Made by a program: the position numbers and the translations under genes. The notes below the pieces were generated by a model. That model made no database searches, was not told where the DNA came from, and was given only the letters and a program-made list of their open reading frames with translations. This document shows positions 17,293 to 24,818 of a stretch of 64,000 nt of DNA, one piece after another. The stretch spans positions 248,001 to 312,000 of the forward strand of contig JAJEDI010000055.1 of the NCBI GenBank assembly GCA_022821585.1, written 5' to 3'. The stretch comes from Caldilineaceae bacterium. Its GTDB lineage: Bacteria; Chloroflexota; Anaerolineae; Caldilineales; Caldilineaceae. Every line of letters starts with the position of its first letter. The stretch's first letter is position 1.

Positions 17293-18297
17293 CTACTGGC
17301 TCTTCGGCTCTGCAGGTGGTTCATCCTCGTCAGGCTCCCCACCCTCCTCTGACGGGCCGTCTTCCTCTGACTGCCCATCCTCTTCAGGCTGAATCGCTTT
17401 GTCTGCCCCCTCCGACTCTTCTGACGCCGCTTCGGGTTCGACCGTTAACTCAGGATCCACTGGCGGCTCCGGCTCTACTTGTGGGTCGAACACCTCAGGC
17501 GGGACGACCTCGGCTGAGACATCCGTTTCTTCAACAGGTTCAGCTGCCCAGCCGGCATCGGCTTCCGCATCCGACATGGCTCCAACTTGGCTCATCCCCG
17601 CGCTCTCGCCGCTGACTCTCGCCAACTGACCGTACAGGTGACTTTGGAAGTAATAGACGATCAGCTGCGATAGTGGCACAGTCACAACCGCCCCGATTAC
17701 ACACAGAATCAGTCCCACAATGCTGCCGACCGTCGTGATGATCAAGCTGGCAATGACCGTGAGAATCGCGACAATCGCAACATTGCCTATATTTTCTCGG
17801 GTCCAATCCCAAATCTCGGACACCTGAAGGCCGTCGCTGATCGTTTCGTTCTTGGCAAAAGCGATAGTGAATCCAGGCTGAAAGACGAGGAAAGCCATGC
17901 CTACCAGAAACTGCAAACAAAGCGAACACAGTATGAATATCGCTCCTATGTCATCATCCACGTATCGGAAATTCTCCGAGACGACCACACCAATGATGAA
18001 CATGGGAACGGATACCAAGAGAATCGGCAGCGCCCACACGACGTAGACACAAACTAGCTTCACCCCGCGGACCAGATCATCGCCCCATCTGTCCCACTCC
18101 GGCAGGACAGGGTGAACATCGTCGCGCACATTTTGCAGCAGACGCACCAGGTAGCCGAACAAAATGAAGTAGCCTAGAGCGCCGATCAGCGCTACGAGGA
18201 GCAGTGAACTGATCAGCAGCAACCCGGTGCCGATGGCCGTCTTCTCGACCCAGCGTTCGTCCTCTGAAAAGTAAGTCAACGCTCGTCCGATATCCAT
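17293..18297 (-). CDS. DUF4013-like membrane protein with long acidic tail
   Basis: Predicted integral membrane protein of 334 residues. It starts with 'MDIGRALTYFSEDERWVEK', typical of DUF4013 proteins, followed by hydrophobic segments at about 20-50, 80-105, 115-140, 165-195 and 195-220 with the motif 'GYLVRLLQNVRDD...LPEWDRWGDD' between the first two. From about residue 245 the chain is non-membrane, poor in basic residues and rich in Glu, Pro, Ser and Asp, so probably disordered. ATG 18297 has AAGGAG upstream. Function is unknown in the family. It is alone between convergent pdxT and the neighbouring queG. Confidence 0.8.
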   Translation of the reverse strand: MDIGRALTYFSEDERWVEKTAIGTGLLLISSLLLVALIGALGYFILFGYLVRLLQNVRDDVHPVLPEWDRWGDDLVRGVKLVCVYVVWALPILLVSVPMFIIGVVVSENFRYVDDDIGAIFILCSLCLQFLVGMAFLVFQPGFTIAFAKNETISDGLQVSEIWDWTRENIGNVAIVAILTVIASLIITTVGSIVGLILCVIGAVVTVPLSQLIVYYFQSHLYGQLARVSGESAGMSQVGAMSDAEADAGWAAEPVEETDVSAEVVPPEVFDPQVEPEPPVDPELTVEPEAASEESEGADKAIQPEEDGQSEEDGPSEEGGEPDEDEPPAEPKSQ

Positions 18298-18345
18298 AGA
18301 TGTTCTCCTTATGTCGAAGACCCGGCGACGCAAGGCAGCTCAGGG

Positions 18346-19737
18346 TCAGGCGATGCGGCTATATACATCTCTACGCCTGCTACTGGCTAAAGTTTCATCC
18401 CCTCGCCCGAGGGCATTCCCTGCCTCCTCCCGTACCCGCGAGTCCTTCTCCGCGGCAAGGAGTGATTCCAGAAGGGCCGCGGCCCGAACGTCGCTGTGGC
18501 GGCGCAGCAGTTCGCCCAATCCCCAGGCAGCATGTCCTCGCGCCAGCGCAGAATCGTCAGTTGCAGCTGCCTCCAATCCTTCAAAAGCCGCCGGATCTCC
18601 CCAATTTCCAAGGGCGATGCAAACATTGCGCAGCATCCCGGACCGCCTCGCCCGCTTCAGCGGAGACCGCCCCCAGCGCTCCGCGAAAGCGCGCGGTTCA
18701 AGCCAGTATGGCATGCGGCGATCGAACCCCTCCAGCAAAGGCGGCGCCGTCCGCTCCTGTCTGGCCTCCAGCCCTCTCAGCAGCGGCGTTCGCTCCGCAA
18801 GCCGTTGATTCCAGGGACATACCTCCTGGCAAATGTCGCAACCGAATATCCGGTTCCCGAACAGGCGCCGCAACGATCGCGGAATCGGCTGGCGCGATTC
18901 GATTGTCCAAAATGAAATACAGCGTTGGGGGTCCAGATGAAATGGACCAATAAAGGCATCGGTCGGGCAGGCATCCAGGCAGCGCGTGCAGTGGCCGCAC
19001 GTGGCCAGCAGGAACTCACGGGCCTCTGCTTCCCTAATTTCGCGCTCGTTGCCCTGAAAATTCACTGGTGTCGGCCCGCTGCCCCGTTGCAACTGCCACG
19101 CCCCGTAGTCGCCCTTGGCCGACAAACCCGCTAGCGTTTCTTCCACACCTATGTCGTCGGAACGCACCGCGACCAGGTGTGGGTCAAAGGCCAGTTCCTC
19201 CGGTACCAGAAGTGTAGCCAGAAAGACCCAGCTGCCCCTCTCCGGGTGAATCGTACAGCAGTTCTTGCCTGTAAATCCGATTCCGGCCTTGTGCGCCCAG
19301 TCCCGCTCCAGCACAGGTCCCGTATCGACCAACCCCTTGCCCAAGGTCGAGCGGCCGGTACGGGCTCGCAACCAGCCGTCAAGCTCATATAGAAGCGGAC
19401 GAATAATCTCGTGATAGTCATCCCCCCAGGCATAGCTGGCGATGATGCCGCGCGACGGGTCGCCACGCACCTCCGGCGCCAGCTCAAAGCGATGATAGTC
19501 AACGCCCAGCACGATCAAAGAGCGGAAGGGAGGGCCCTCCTCAGCCAGCAGGGCCGGGCTCCGCCTTTTCTCCAGATTTCGCTCCAGGTATGCCATTTCT
19601 CCGGCCCGGCCCAGTCCGAGCCAGCGGGAAAAGAACTCTGCATGCGCCGCCTCGCCCACTTTGACAATTCGACAGAAGTCGAAACCAAGCCGGCGCGCCT
19701 CCTTCTTGAACGAAGCAGTCAAATCGTAGTCAGACAC
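18346..19737 (-). CDS. queG: epoxyqueuosine reductase
   Basis: Cobalamin- and iron-sulfur-dependent enzyme that reduces epoxyqueuosine to queuosine in tRNA, the last step of the pathway. The 463-residue protein has 'LIVLGVDYHR' and 'DTGPVLERDWAHKAGIGFTGKN' of the cobalamin domain, then two 4Fe-4S clusters: 'CGHCTRCLDACPT' near residues 247-259 and 'CDICQEVCPWNQ' near 310, then HEAT-like repeats ('ARGHAAWGLGELLRR') to the end. GTG 19737 with AAGGA upstream. About 40 extra residues ('DDIGVEETLAGLSAKGDYG...') stand before the first cluster motif, more than I recall for the family. No queA or tgt lies nearby. Confidence 0.95.
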   Translation of the reverse strand: MSDYDLTASFKKEARRLGFDFCRIVKVGEAAHAEFFSRWLGLGRAGEMAYLERNLEKRRSPALLAEEGPPFRSLIVLGVDYHRFELAPEVRGDPSRGIIASYAWGDDYHEIIRPLLYELDGWLRARTGRSTLGKGLVDTGPVLERDWAHKAGIGFTGKNCCTIHPERGSWVFLATLLVPEELAFDPHLVAVRSDDIGVEETLAGLSAKGDYGAWQLQRGSGPTPVNFQGNEREIREAEAREFLLATCGHCTRCLDACPTDAFIGPFHLDPQRCISFWTIESRQPIPRSLRRLFGNRIFGCDICQEVCPWNQRLAERTPLLRGLEARQERTAPPLLEGFDRRMPYWLEPRAFAERWGRSPLKRARRSGMLRNVCIALGNWGDPAAFEGLEAAATDDSALARGHAAWGLGELLRRHSDVRAAALLESLLAAEKDSRVREEAGNALGRGDETLASSRRRDVYSRIA

Positions 19738-19957
19738 GCGGAATTCCTTCGAGGAAATTCACGTTCAACCCCTGCACTCTACAGGCAATCGCACTGTTGC
19801 CTGGTCAAGTGCGAAGACTCAGTTTCGTGCCCCCGGGCCGGCCTCTATCAGTCTTGGCACTGGCGGTATGTGGCCGTTTGCCGGCCCTCCACCGGAAGCA
19901 GACGCATTCAACTTCACTCTTGGGGTTGGCGGAAAAGTCGCTCAGCAAGTCAGGCAC

Positions 19958-19986
19958 ATTATAATGGTAGCCAATCAGAGTATCAA
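19958..19986 (-). promoter_or_regulatory. near-consensus promoter for queG
   Basis: On the minus strand TTGATA, a 17-base spacer and TATAAT, the best sigma-70 match seen in the window. Transcription would begin near 19951 and give queG a leader of roughly 210 bases. The region 19738-19957 between holds no gene that I can support. Confidence 0.6.
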
Positions 19987-20002
19987 GAGGTAGGCACACT
20001 TG

Positions 20003-20525
20003 CGTGCATCCCAATGTTGGGGCAAACTTTCGTGTACCTCTGGAGGCACCCAATCCATGGTCACTTCCCATTCCAGTTTCCGCCAGAATAGGCGCCGTCT
20101 CTGACTACTATCTGCTGACTACTAACTACTGCAGTTCTGGGCGGTCGGGCCTTCGGCCCTCCGTTGTGCGGGGGCTCCGCCCCCGCAACGCCCCCGGCCA
20201 ACAACATGCCTCGTCGACCTGGTGTCGACATCAGTGACGGGTGCCCAAGCGAAAGTGTCTGGCCAGACCACGTCCCGCCAGTCCCATCAAATCCCCGTAG
20301 GTGCCGGCCTTGTGCCTGCCCTCGCATCCTCCCCAACTGACGGACTCCACCGTGCGGCCAAGCCTGACGCCTGCACTGCGACCCTCCCAAAGACGGTAAA
20401 CACTTCCAGTCACCGCTGGCTTGGATTCCCCGCCAGACTGTTCCCACCCCACATCTGGGATGTACCCACACCCAGATGATGGACCGACACAAGTCGTGGT
20501 GCCCGGCCGCACTCTTCCACGAAAA
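20003..20525. repeat. dispersed non-coding repeat, copy A
   Basis: About 0.5 kb of non-coding DNA that matches another stretch at 48282-48755 in the same orientation. Shared blocks include 'gcagttctgggcggtcgg', 'ggggctccgcccccgcaacg', 'aacatgcctcg', 'cgacctggtgtcga', 'tccccgtaggtgc' and 'ggccttgtgcctgccctcgc'. It contains two hairpins: gggcc-ttc-ggccc (20147-20159) and gcgggggc-tcc-gcccccgc (20168-20186) with a further outer pairing. The short open frames across it have no family resemblance. It occupies the 1.1-kb gap between queG and rpsO. I do not recognise a named element. Confidence 0.85.
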
Positions 20526-20696
20526 GATGCCTCAAATGACCATCCTGAGGCGTGCCTAAAGAGGGCCATTTACCCCTTTCCTTCCACCGCTCCCGCGCCC
20601 TGCCCCATCCCCTTCACCTAATGCGACTTCGCATTCCCCAGACCCCAACGCGACCATACGCAGGGGTCTTACGTATAGCGAGTTGAAGGAGAAAGT

Positions 20697-20746
20697 TTGG
20701 GAGTCATCCGTTCCTATGCTAAACTGATTCAGTACCGGCTGAATCA
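20697..20746 (+). promoter_or_regulatory. rpsO promoter with overlapping inverted repeat
   Basis: TTGGGA (20697-20702), 17-base spacer and TAAACT (20720-20725) with TG before it (extended -10). Starting at the last base of the -10 is a perfect 8-bp inverted repeat tgattcag / ctgaatca (20725-20732, 20739-20746) with a 6-base centre. The repeat covers the expected start of transcription and could be an operator or a 5' stem. The leader before rpsO would be about 140 bases. The rest of 20526-20874 shows no gene. Confidence 0.5.
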
Positions 20747-20874
20747 TGCGCCATGGTATTCCTGCGATGATTCGGCTCTCTTGACGCCGTTGGCGGCCCA
20801 CCGGAGAATGGTTACATGGTGATTTCACTTCAGAGATTCTCTGGTTCAATAGGAAAGGAGTTCAGGAGTACCAC

Positions 20875-21144
20875 ATGAGTATTTCGACGGAAGAAAAAAC
20901 AAAGATCATTGAGGAATACCGGACATTCGAACAAGACACAGGATCCCCGGAGGTGCAGGTCGCCCTCCTTACCACACGCATCAACGCCCTCACCGACCAC
21001 CTGAAAGCGCACAAACATGATGAAGGGTCGCGTCGAGGCTTGTTGAAGCTGGTCGGTCAACGCCGCCGCCACTTGGCTTACCTGGCAAGAAAGGATGTGA
21101 ACCGCTATCGTCAGCTTATTCAGAGGCTGGGACTACGCCGATAA
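20875..21144 (+). CDS. rpsO: 30S ribosomal protein S15
   Basis: Primary 16S rRNA-binding protein of the small subunit platform, 89 residues, full length. Typical sequence: '[28 protein letters not shown]', '[19 protein letters not shown]' and C-terminal '[12 protein letters not shown]'. ATG 20875 with CAGGAG upstream. It precedes pnp by 530 bases on the same strand, the conserved rpsO-pnp order. Confidence 0.98.
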   Translation: MSISTEEKTKIIEEYRTFEQDTGSPEVQVALLTTRINALTDHLKAHKHDEGSRRGLLKLVGQRRRHLAYLARKDVNRYRQLIQRLGLRR

Positions 21145-21220
21145 TCGGCACGGATAGGGCGAATTGTAGTTACATTCTCCTATCACTCATGGATGCACTT
21201 GCCGGACAGCTACTGAAGTT

Positions 21221-21645
21221 ACAGCCTCTTAACCACATCACTGTAGGCTGTTCCCTGCTCCCGGCAGTTTAATATGTAGGTCGTGCTCGACGGCACGACA
21301 GAATGACAGAAAAATACGGCCACCAGCCGCTCGCATATGCATTTTGTGCTCAGTGCATTGTACTTGGCAGATTCTGCCACCGGGGTCCGGCATTGGAGAA
21401 TGGACCGAAGCCATCGCTGAAAGAGCCCACTGCGCTCGTGATCGAACGCTTCGATCCGTTCTCCAGTTCCGCACCTCGAATCAATGCGCAGAGAAGTCGC
21501 TTGGATGATACACACCGAGTAGCGTCGTCTGCCATTCAGACTAGCGACTTCGTGTGCGGGTGGCGGCAACGTCGAACGCGTTGCCGGTTCTGGAAGCAGC
21601 ACGAACCGGCGGCCCCACCTGCCCGCTCTGGCATTGTACAGAGCG
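21221..21645 (+). promoter_or_regulatory. structured rpsO-pnp intergenic leader with several hairpins
   Basis: The 530-base gap before pnp holds no convincing gene but four perfect short inverted repeats: acagcct/aggctgt (21221-21251), gtcgtgc/gcacgac (21280-21299), gccggttc/gaaccggc (21583-21610) and cgctctg/cagagcg (21624-21645), the last ending 29 bases before the pnp start. In E. coli a leader hairpin cut by RNase III lets PNPase control its own mRNA; a similar arrangement is plausible here but not shown. Confidence 0.45.
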
Positions 21646-21674
21646 GAGCAATACTCAATTCGAGGTGAACAAAG

Positions 21675-23924
21675 ATGGAACAACTCAGATTATTCGAAGG
21701 CGCCCAAACCTACACGACGACTTTGGGCGACAAACCGCTAAGTATCGAGACGGGCATCCTTGCCCAGCAGGCAGGGGGCGCCGTCACAGTCAGATGTGGC
21801 GACACCGTTATCCTCGCCACCGCAACGATGGATAAAGGGGTGAGGCCGGGAATCGGCTTCTTTCCTTTGACCGTCGATTTTGAAGAAAAACTCTACGCCG
21901 CCGGACGTATCCCCGGTAACCTCTTCCGCCGTGAAGGTCGGCCTAGTGAACAGGCAATTCTCCTCTGTCGCTTGGTGGACCGGCCGCTGCGCCCGCTCTT
22001 CCCAAAGGGTATGCGCAACGAAGTACAGATCATCCTCACAGCGCTCAGTTCGGATAACGAGCAACTGATCGACCCGCTGGCCATCATCGCAGCTTCTGCC
22101 GCCCTCGCCATCAGCGATATCCCTTGGGATGGACCGGTTGGTGCAGCTTCCATCGGCTATGTTGACGGCGAGCTGGTCGTCAATCCGACCGTTGCCGATA
22201 TGGAGTTGAGCACACTCGCTTTGCAGGTTTCCGGTACGGCAGACAACATCCTGATGGTGGAAGCCGGCGCCAGCGAGTTGCCCGAAGATATCATGCTCGA
22301 TGGGCTGAAACTGGCCTACGAATCTATGCAGCCAGCGATTCAGACGATTCAGCAGATGCAGGCAGACGTCGGGAAAGAGAAACACACCGACTTCCCTGTC
22401 TTTACCGCAGCCGAACACACCGTCGAACAGGTGAACCAGCTGGCGCGCGAAAAGGTTGCGGCAGCCGTGGCTGGAACCACTGAACGTGGCGAACGCAAGT
22501 CCCGCCTCGCCGAGATCCACGACGAAACCATGGAGGCCCTGGCCGAGCCGATCAGCTCAGGAGACGTCGAGTCCGGGGATGTGAACGAAACACTGGAAAA
22601 CCTCTACAAGGAAGCCGTACGCAGGCGCATCCTGGACGAAAGCGTACGCCCCGACGGCCGTGACCCCCAGACCATTCGCCCGATCCAGGTACAGGTAGGC
22701 AACATTCCCCGAGTCCACGGCAGCGGGCTGTTCATGCGCGGCGAAACGCACGTCCTGACTATCGCGACCCTCGGCACCCCTGGTGATGCCCAGCGCCTTT
22801 ACACGCTGCAGCCGGAGGAAGAGAAACGCTATATCCATCACTACAACTTCCCTCCCTATTCGACCGGCGAAGCCTACCCAATGCGCGGGCCAAAACGCCG
22901 CGAAATCGGTCACGGCGCCCTGGCCGAACGGGCTCTGCAAGCGGTAATTCCGGAAGACTTCCCCTATACACTGCGCTTGGTCAGCGAGGCTGTCAGCAGC
23001 AACGGCTCGACCAGCATGGGATCGGTCTGCGGCAGCACGCTTGCGCTCATGGACGCCGGTGTCCCCATTGACGCCCCTGTATCAGGTATTGCGATGGGCC
23101 TGGTGCAAGACCAGGATTCCGGCAACTACGTAGTTCTCTCCGACATCCAGGGCGTGGAAGATCATCTTGGCGACATGGACTTCAAAGTCGCCGGTAGCAG
23201 TCATGGTATTACCGCCCTGCAGATGGATCTCAAGATCAAGGGTCTGGACTTTGAAATCCTCCGTATCGCCCTGGAGCAGGCCCGCCAGGGGCGCCTTCAC
23301 ATTATGGAAAAGATGTTGGACGTACTTCCTGAATCCCGTGAAGAGCTAAGCCCCTACGCGCCGCGCATCCTCACTGTGAGCGTCGACCCGGAGAAGATCG
23401 GAAAGATTATCGGTCCGGGCGGCAAGACAGTTCGCGCCTTACAGGAACGCTACGAAGTTAAGATCGATATCGACGATGACGGTTCGGTCTTTATTTCCGG
23501 ACTGAACGGCCTTGCAGCCGAAGAGGCTCGCCGCGAAATCGAGTCACTGACCGAAGAGGTCGAAATAGGCAAGATCTACACGGGACAGGTGGTAAGAGTC
23601 GAAGCCTATGGCGCATTCGTCAACTTGCTGCCTGGTGTCGACGGGTTGGTGCATATCAGCCAGCTGGCAGACTATCGGGTCAACAACGTTGAGGAAATCG
23701 CCAACGTCGGCGATGAGCTCACGACCATGGTGATCGACATCGATCCTGCAGGCAAAATCAGGCTGAGCCGGCAGGCCGTATTGGAAGGCTGGAGTGCGGA
23801 GGAAGCTCGCGACCGCGACCGCGGCGGGCGCCGCGGCGGCGGCCGGGAACGCGAACGCGGTGGACGCGGAGGAAACCGCGAGCGCGACCGCAGCATGAGA
23901 AACGGGGGCCGCCCGCGCAGATAA
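21675..23924 (+). CDS. pnp: polyribonucleotide nucleotidyltransferase (PNPase)
   Basis: 3'-5' phosphorolytic exoribonuclease of RNA turnover, 749 residues. Two RNase PH domains flank an alpha-helical linker: '[11 protein letters not shown]' and '[15 protein letters not shown]' in the first, '[20 protein letters not shown]', '[21 protein letters not shown]' in the second (about 345-560). A KH domain follows with '[12 protein letters not shown]' near 576, then an S1 domain ('[26 protein letters not shown]'-like sequence near 640). The last 45 residues are Arg/Gly-rich (RGG-like), suggesting extra RNA binding. ATG 21675 follows GAGGTG. Downstream lepB begins 17 bases after the stop. Confidence 0.98.
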   Translation: MEQLRLFEGAQTYTTTLGDKPLSIETGILAQQAGGAVTVRCGDTVILATATMDKGVRPGIGFFPLTVDFEEKLYAAGRIPGNLFRREGRPSEQAILLCRLVDRPLRPLFPKGMRNEVQIILTALSSDNEQLIDPLAIIAASAALAISDIPWDGPVGAASIGYVDGELVVNPTVADMELSTLALQVSGTADNILMVEAGASELPEDIMLDGLKLAYESMQPAIQTIQQMQADVGKEKHTDFPVFTAAEHTVEQVNQLAREKVAAAVAGTTERGERKSRLAEIHDETMEALAEPISSGDVESGDVNETLENLYKEAVRRRILDESVRPDGRDPQTIRPIQVQVGNIPRVHGSGLFMRGETHVLTIATLGTPGDAQRLYTLQPEEEKRYIHHYNFPPYSTGEAYPMRGPKRREIGHGALAERALQAVIPEDFPYTLRLVSEAVSSNGSTSMGSVCGSTLALMDAGVPIDAPVSGIAMGLVQDQDSGNYVVLSDIQGVEDHLGDMDFKVAGSSHGITALQMDLKIKGLDFEILRIALEQARQGRLHIMEKMLDVLPESREELSPYAPRILTVSVDPEKIGKIIGPGGKTVRALQERYEVKIDIDDDGSVFISGLNGLAAEEARREIESLTEEVEIGKIYTGQVVRVEAYGAFVNLLPGVDGLVHISQLADYRVNNVEEIANVGDELTTMVIDIDPAGKIRLSRQAVLEGWSAEEARDRDRGGRRGGGRERERGGRGGNRERDRSMRNGGRPRR

Positions 23925-23941
23925 GAGGTGGTGGCCCGCCA

Positions 23942-24733
23942 ATGAGTCAGTTTGTAGGCTCATTCGTATCGATGAAGATGTCGACTCGAAACCAGGGGGA
24001 GCAACCTAGTCCTCAAGAGGTGTTGCCTGCCGATGACCGGCAGGCAGGCGCTCCCCCTGCAGAACGTCCTGGACAGCTCGGCCCTGCCCGGCTATTGGCG
24101 TCTGCTGGCTCCAACAACCCAACGGTCAGACAGCCCATACCCGAGTCGCAAAGCATGTCCACGGCCGCAGCCGTCCTTTCCGGACTGAAAGAAGCCCTGC
24201 AAATCGTTCTCCCTGCCATATTCCTGGCAGCGCTTATCCATCTCTTCCTTGCGCAAGCAACCATCGTGCGCGGCCAGAGTATGCAGCCCAGCCTCCGGCC
24301 TGAAGAACGGCTGATCATGGAGAAGTTGAGCTACTATTTTCATGCCCCGCGCCACAACGAAATAATCGTCCTCGATATGCCCGGGTCGCCGGCACTGATT
24401 ATCAAGCGCGTGGTAGGCCTTCCCGGAGAGACGGTTGAGATAAAGCAGGGCCGTATCCTGGTCAACGGGCGTGAAATGGCTTACACGAAGGCCGTCCAGG
24501 CGGGCACGGCCGCGCTCCTTTCAGGCGAAGACAGTCAGCCTGATCCAGGTTCCGGAGAGCTTCTTTACGACTACGGACCCGTCACACTGGCAGAGGACCT
24601 GTTCTTCGTACTGGGCGACAATCGGAAAAACAGCAACGACAGCCGCACCTTTGGACCGGTCCATCGCGATTACGTCAAGGGCCGCATTTGGGTGCGTTAC
24701 TGGCCTTTGACGAGATTCACGATTTACCGATAG
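23942..24733 (+). CDS. lepB: signal peptidase I
   Basis: Membrane-bound serine protease that removes signal peptides from exported proteins. The catalytic Ser is at about 113 ('VRGQSMQPSL') and Lys at about 155 ('IIKRVVGLPGETVEI'); the later box 'FFVLGDNRKNSNDSR' is also present. One membrane helix lies at about 83-104. With ATG 23942 the protein is 263 residues and has a Pro/Gln/Ala-rich N-terminal stretch of about 70 residues without family resemblance; an internal ATG at residue 72 would give a standard short form. I keep the long form because the frame overlaps nothing, but the start is uncertain. Confidence 0.92.
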   Translation: MSQFVGSFVSMKMSTRNQGEQPSPQEVLPADDRQAGAPPAERPGQLGPARLLASAGSNNPTVRQPIPESQSMSTAAAVLSGLKEALQIVLPAIFLAALIHLFLAQATIVRGQSMQPSLRPEERLIMEKLSYYFHAPRHNEIIVLDMPGSPALIIKRVVGLPGETVEIKQGRILVNGREMAYTKAVQAGTAALLSGEDSQPDPGSGELLYDYGPVTLAEDLFFVLGDNRKNSNDSRTFGPVHRDYVKGRIWVRYWPLTRFTIYR

Positions 24734-24818
24734 TCTGAAACGTTGATTTTGAGACGCGACGCCGGCGGTGGAGAAGCTGGCGGCCCGCATAGTGTGCTGA
24801 ACTGCAGCTCTTAGCGAT

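Noticed and set aside
19805-20071. 88-residue open frame upstream of queG
   Set aside because: No family likeness and it overlaps the near-consensus queG promoter and the edge of the dispersed repeat.
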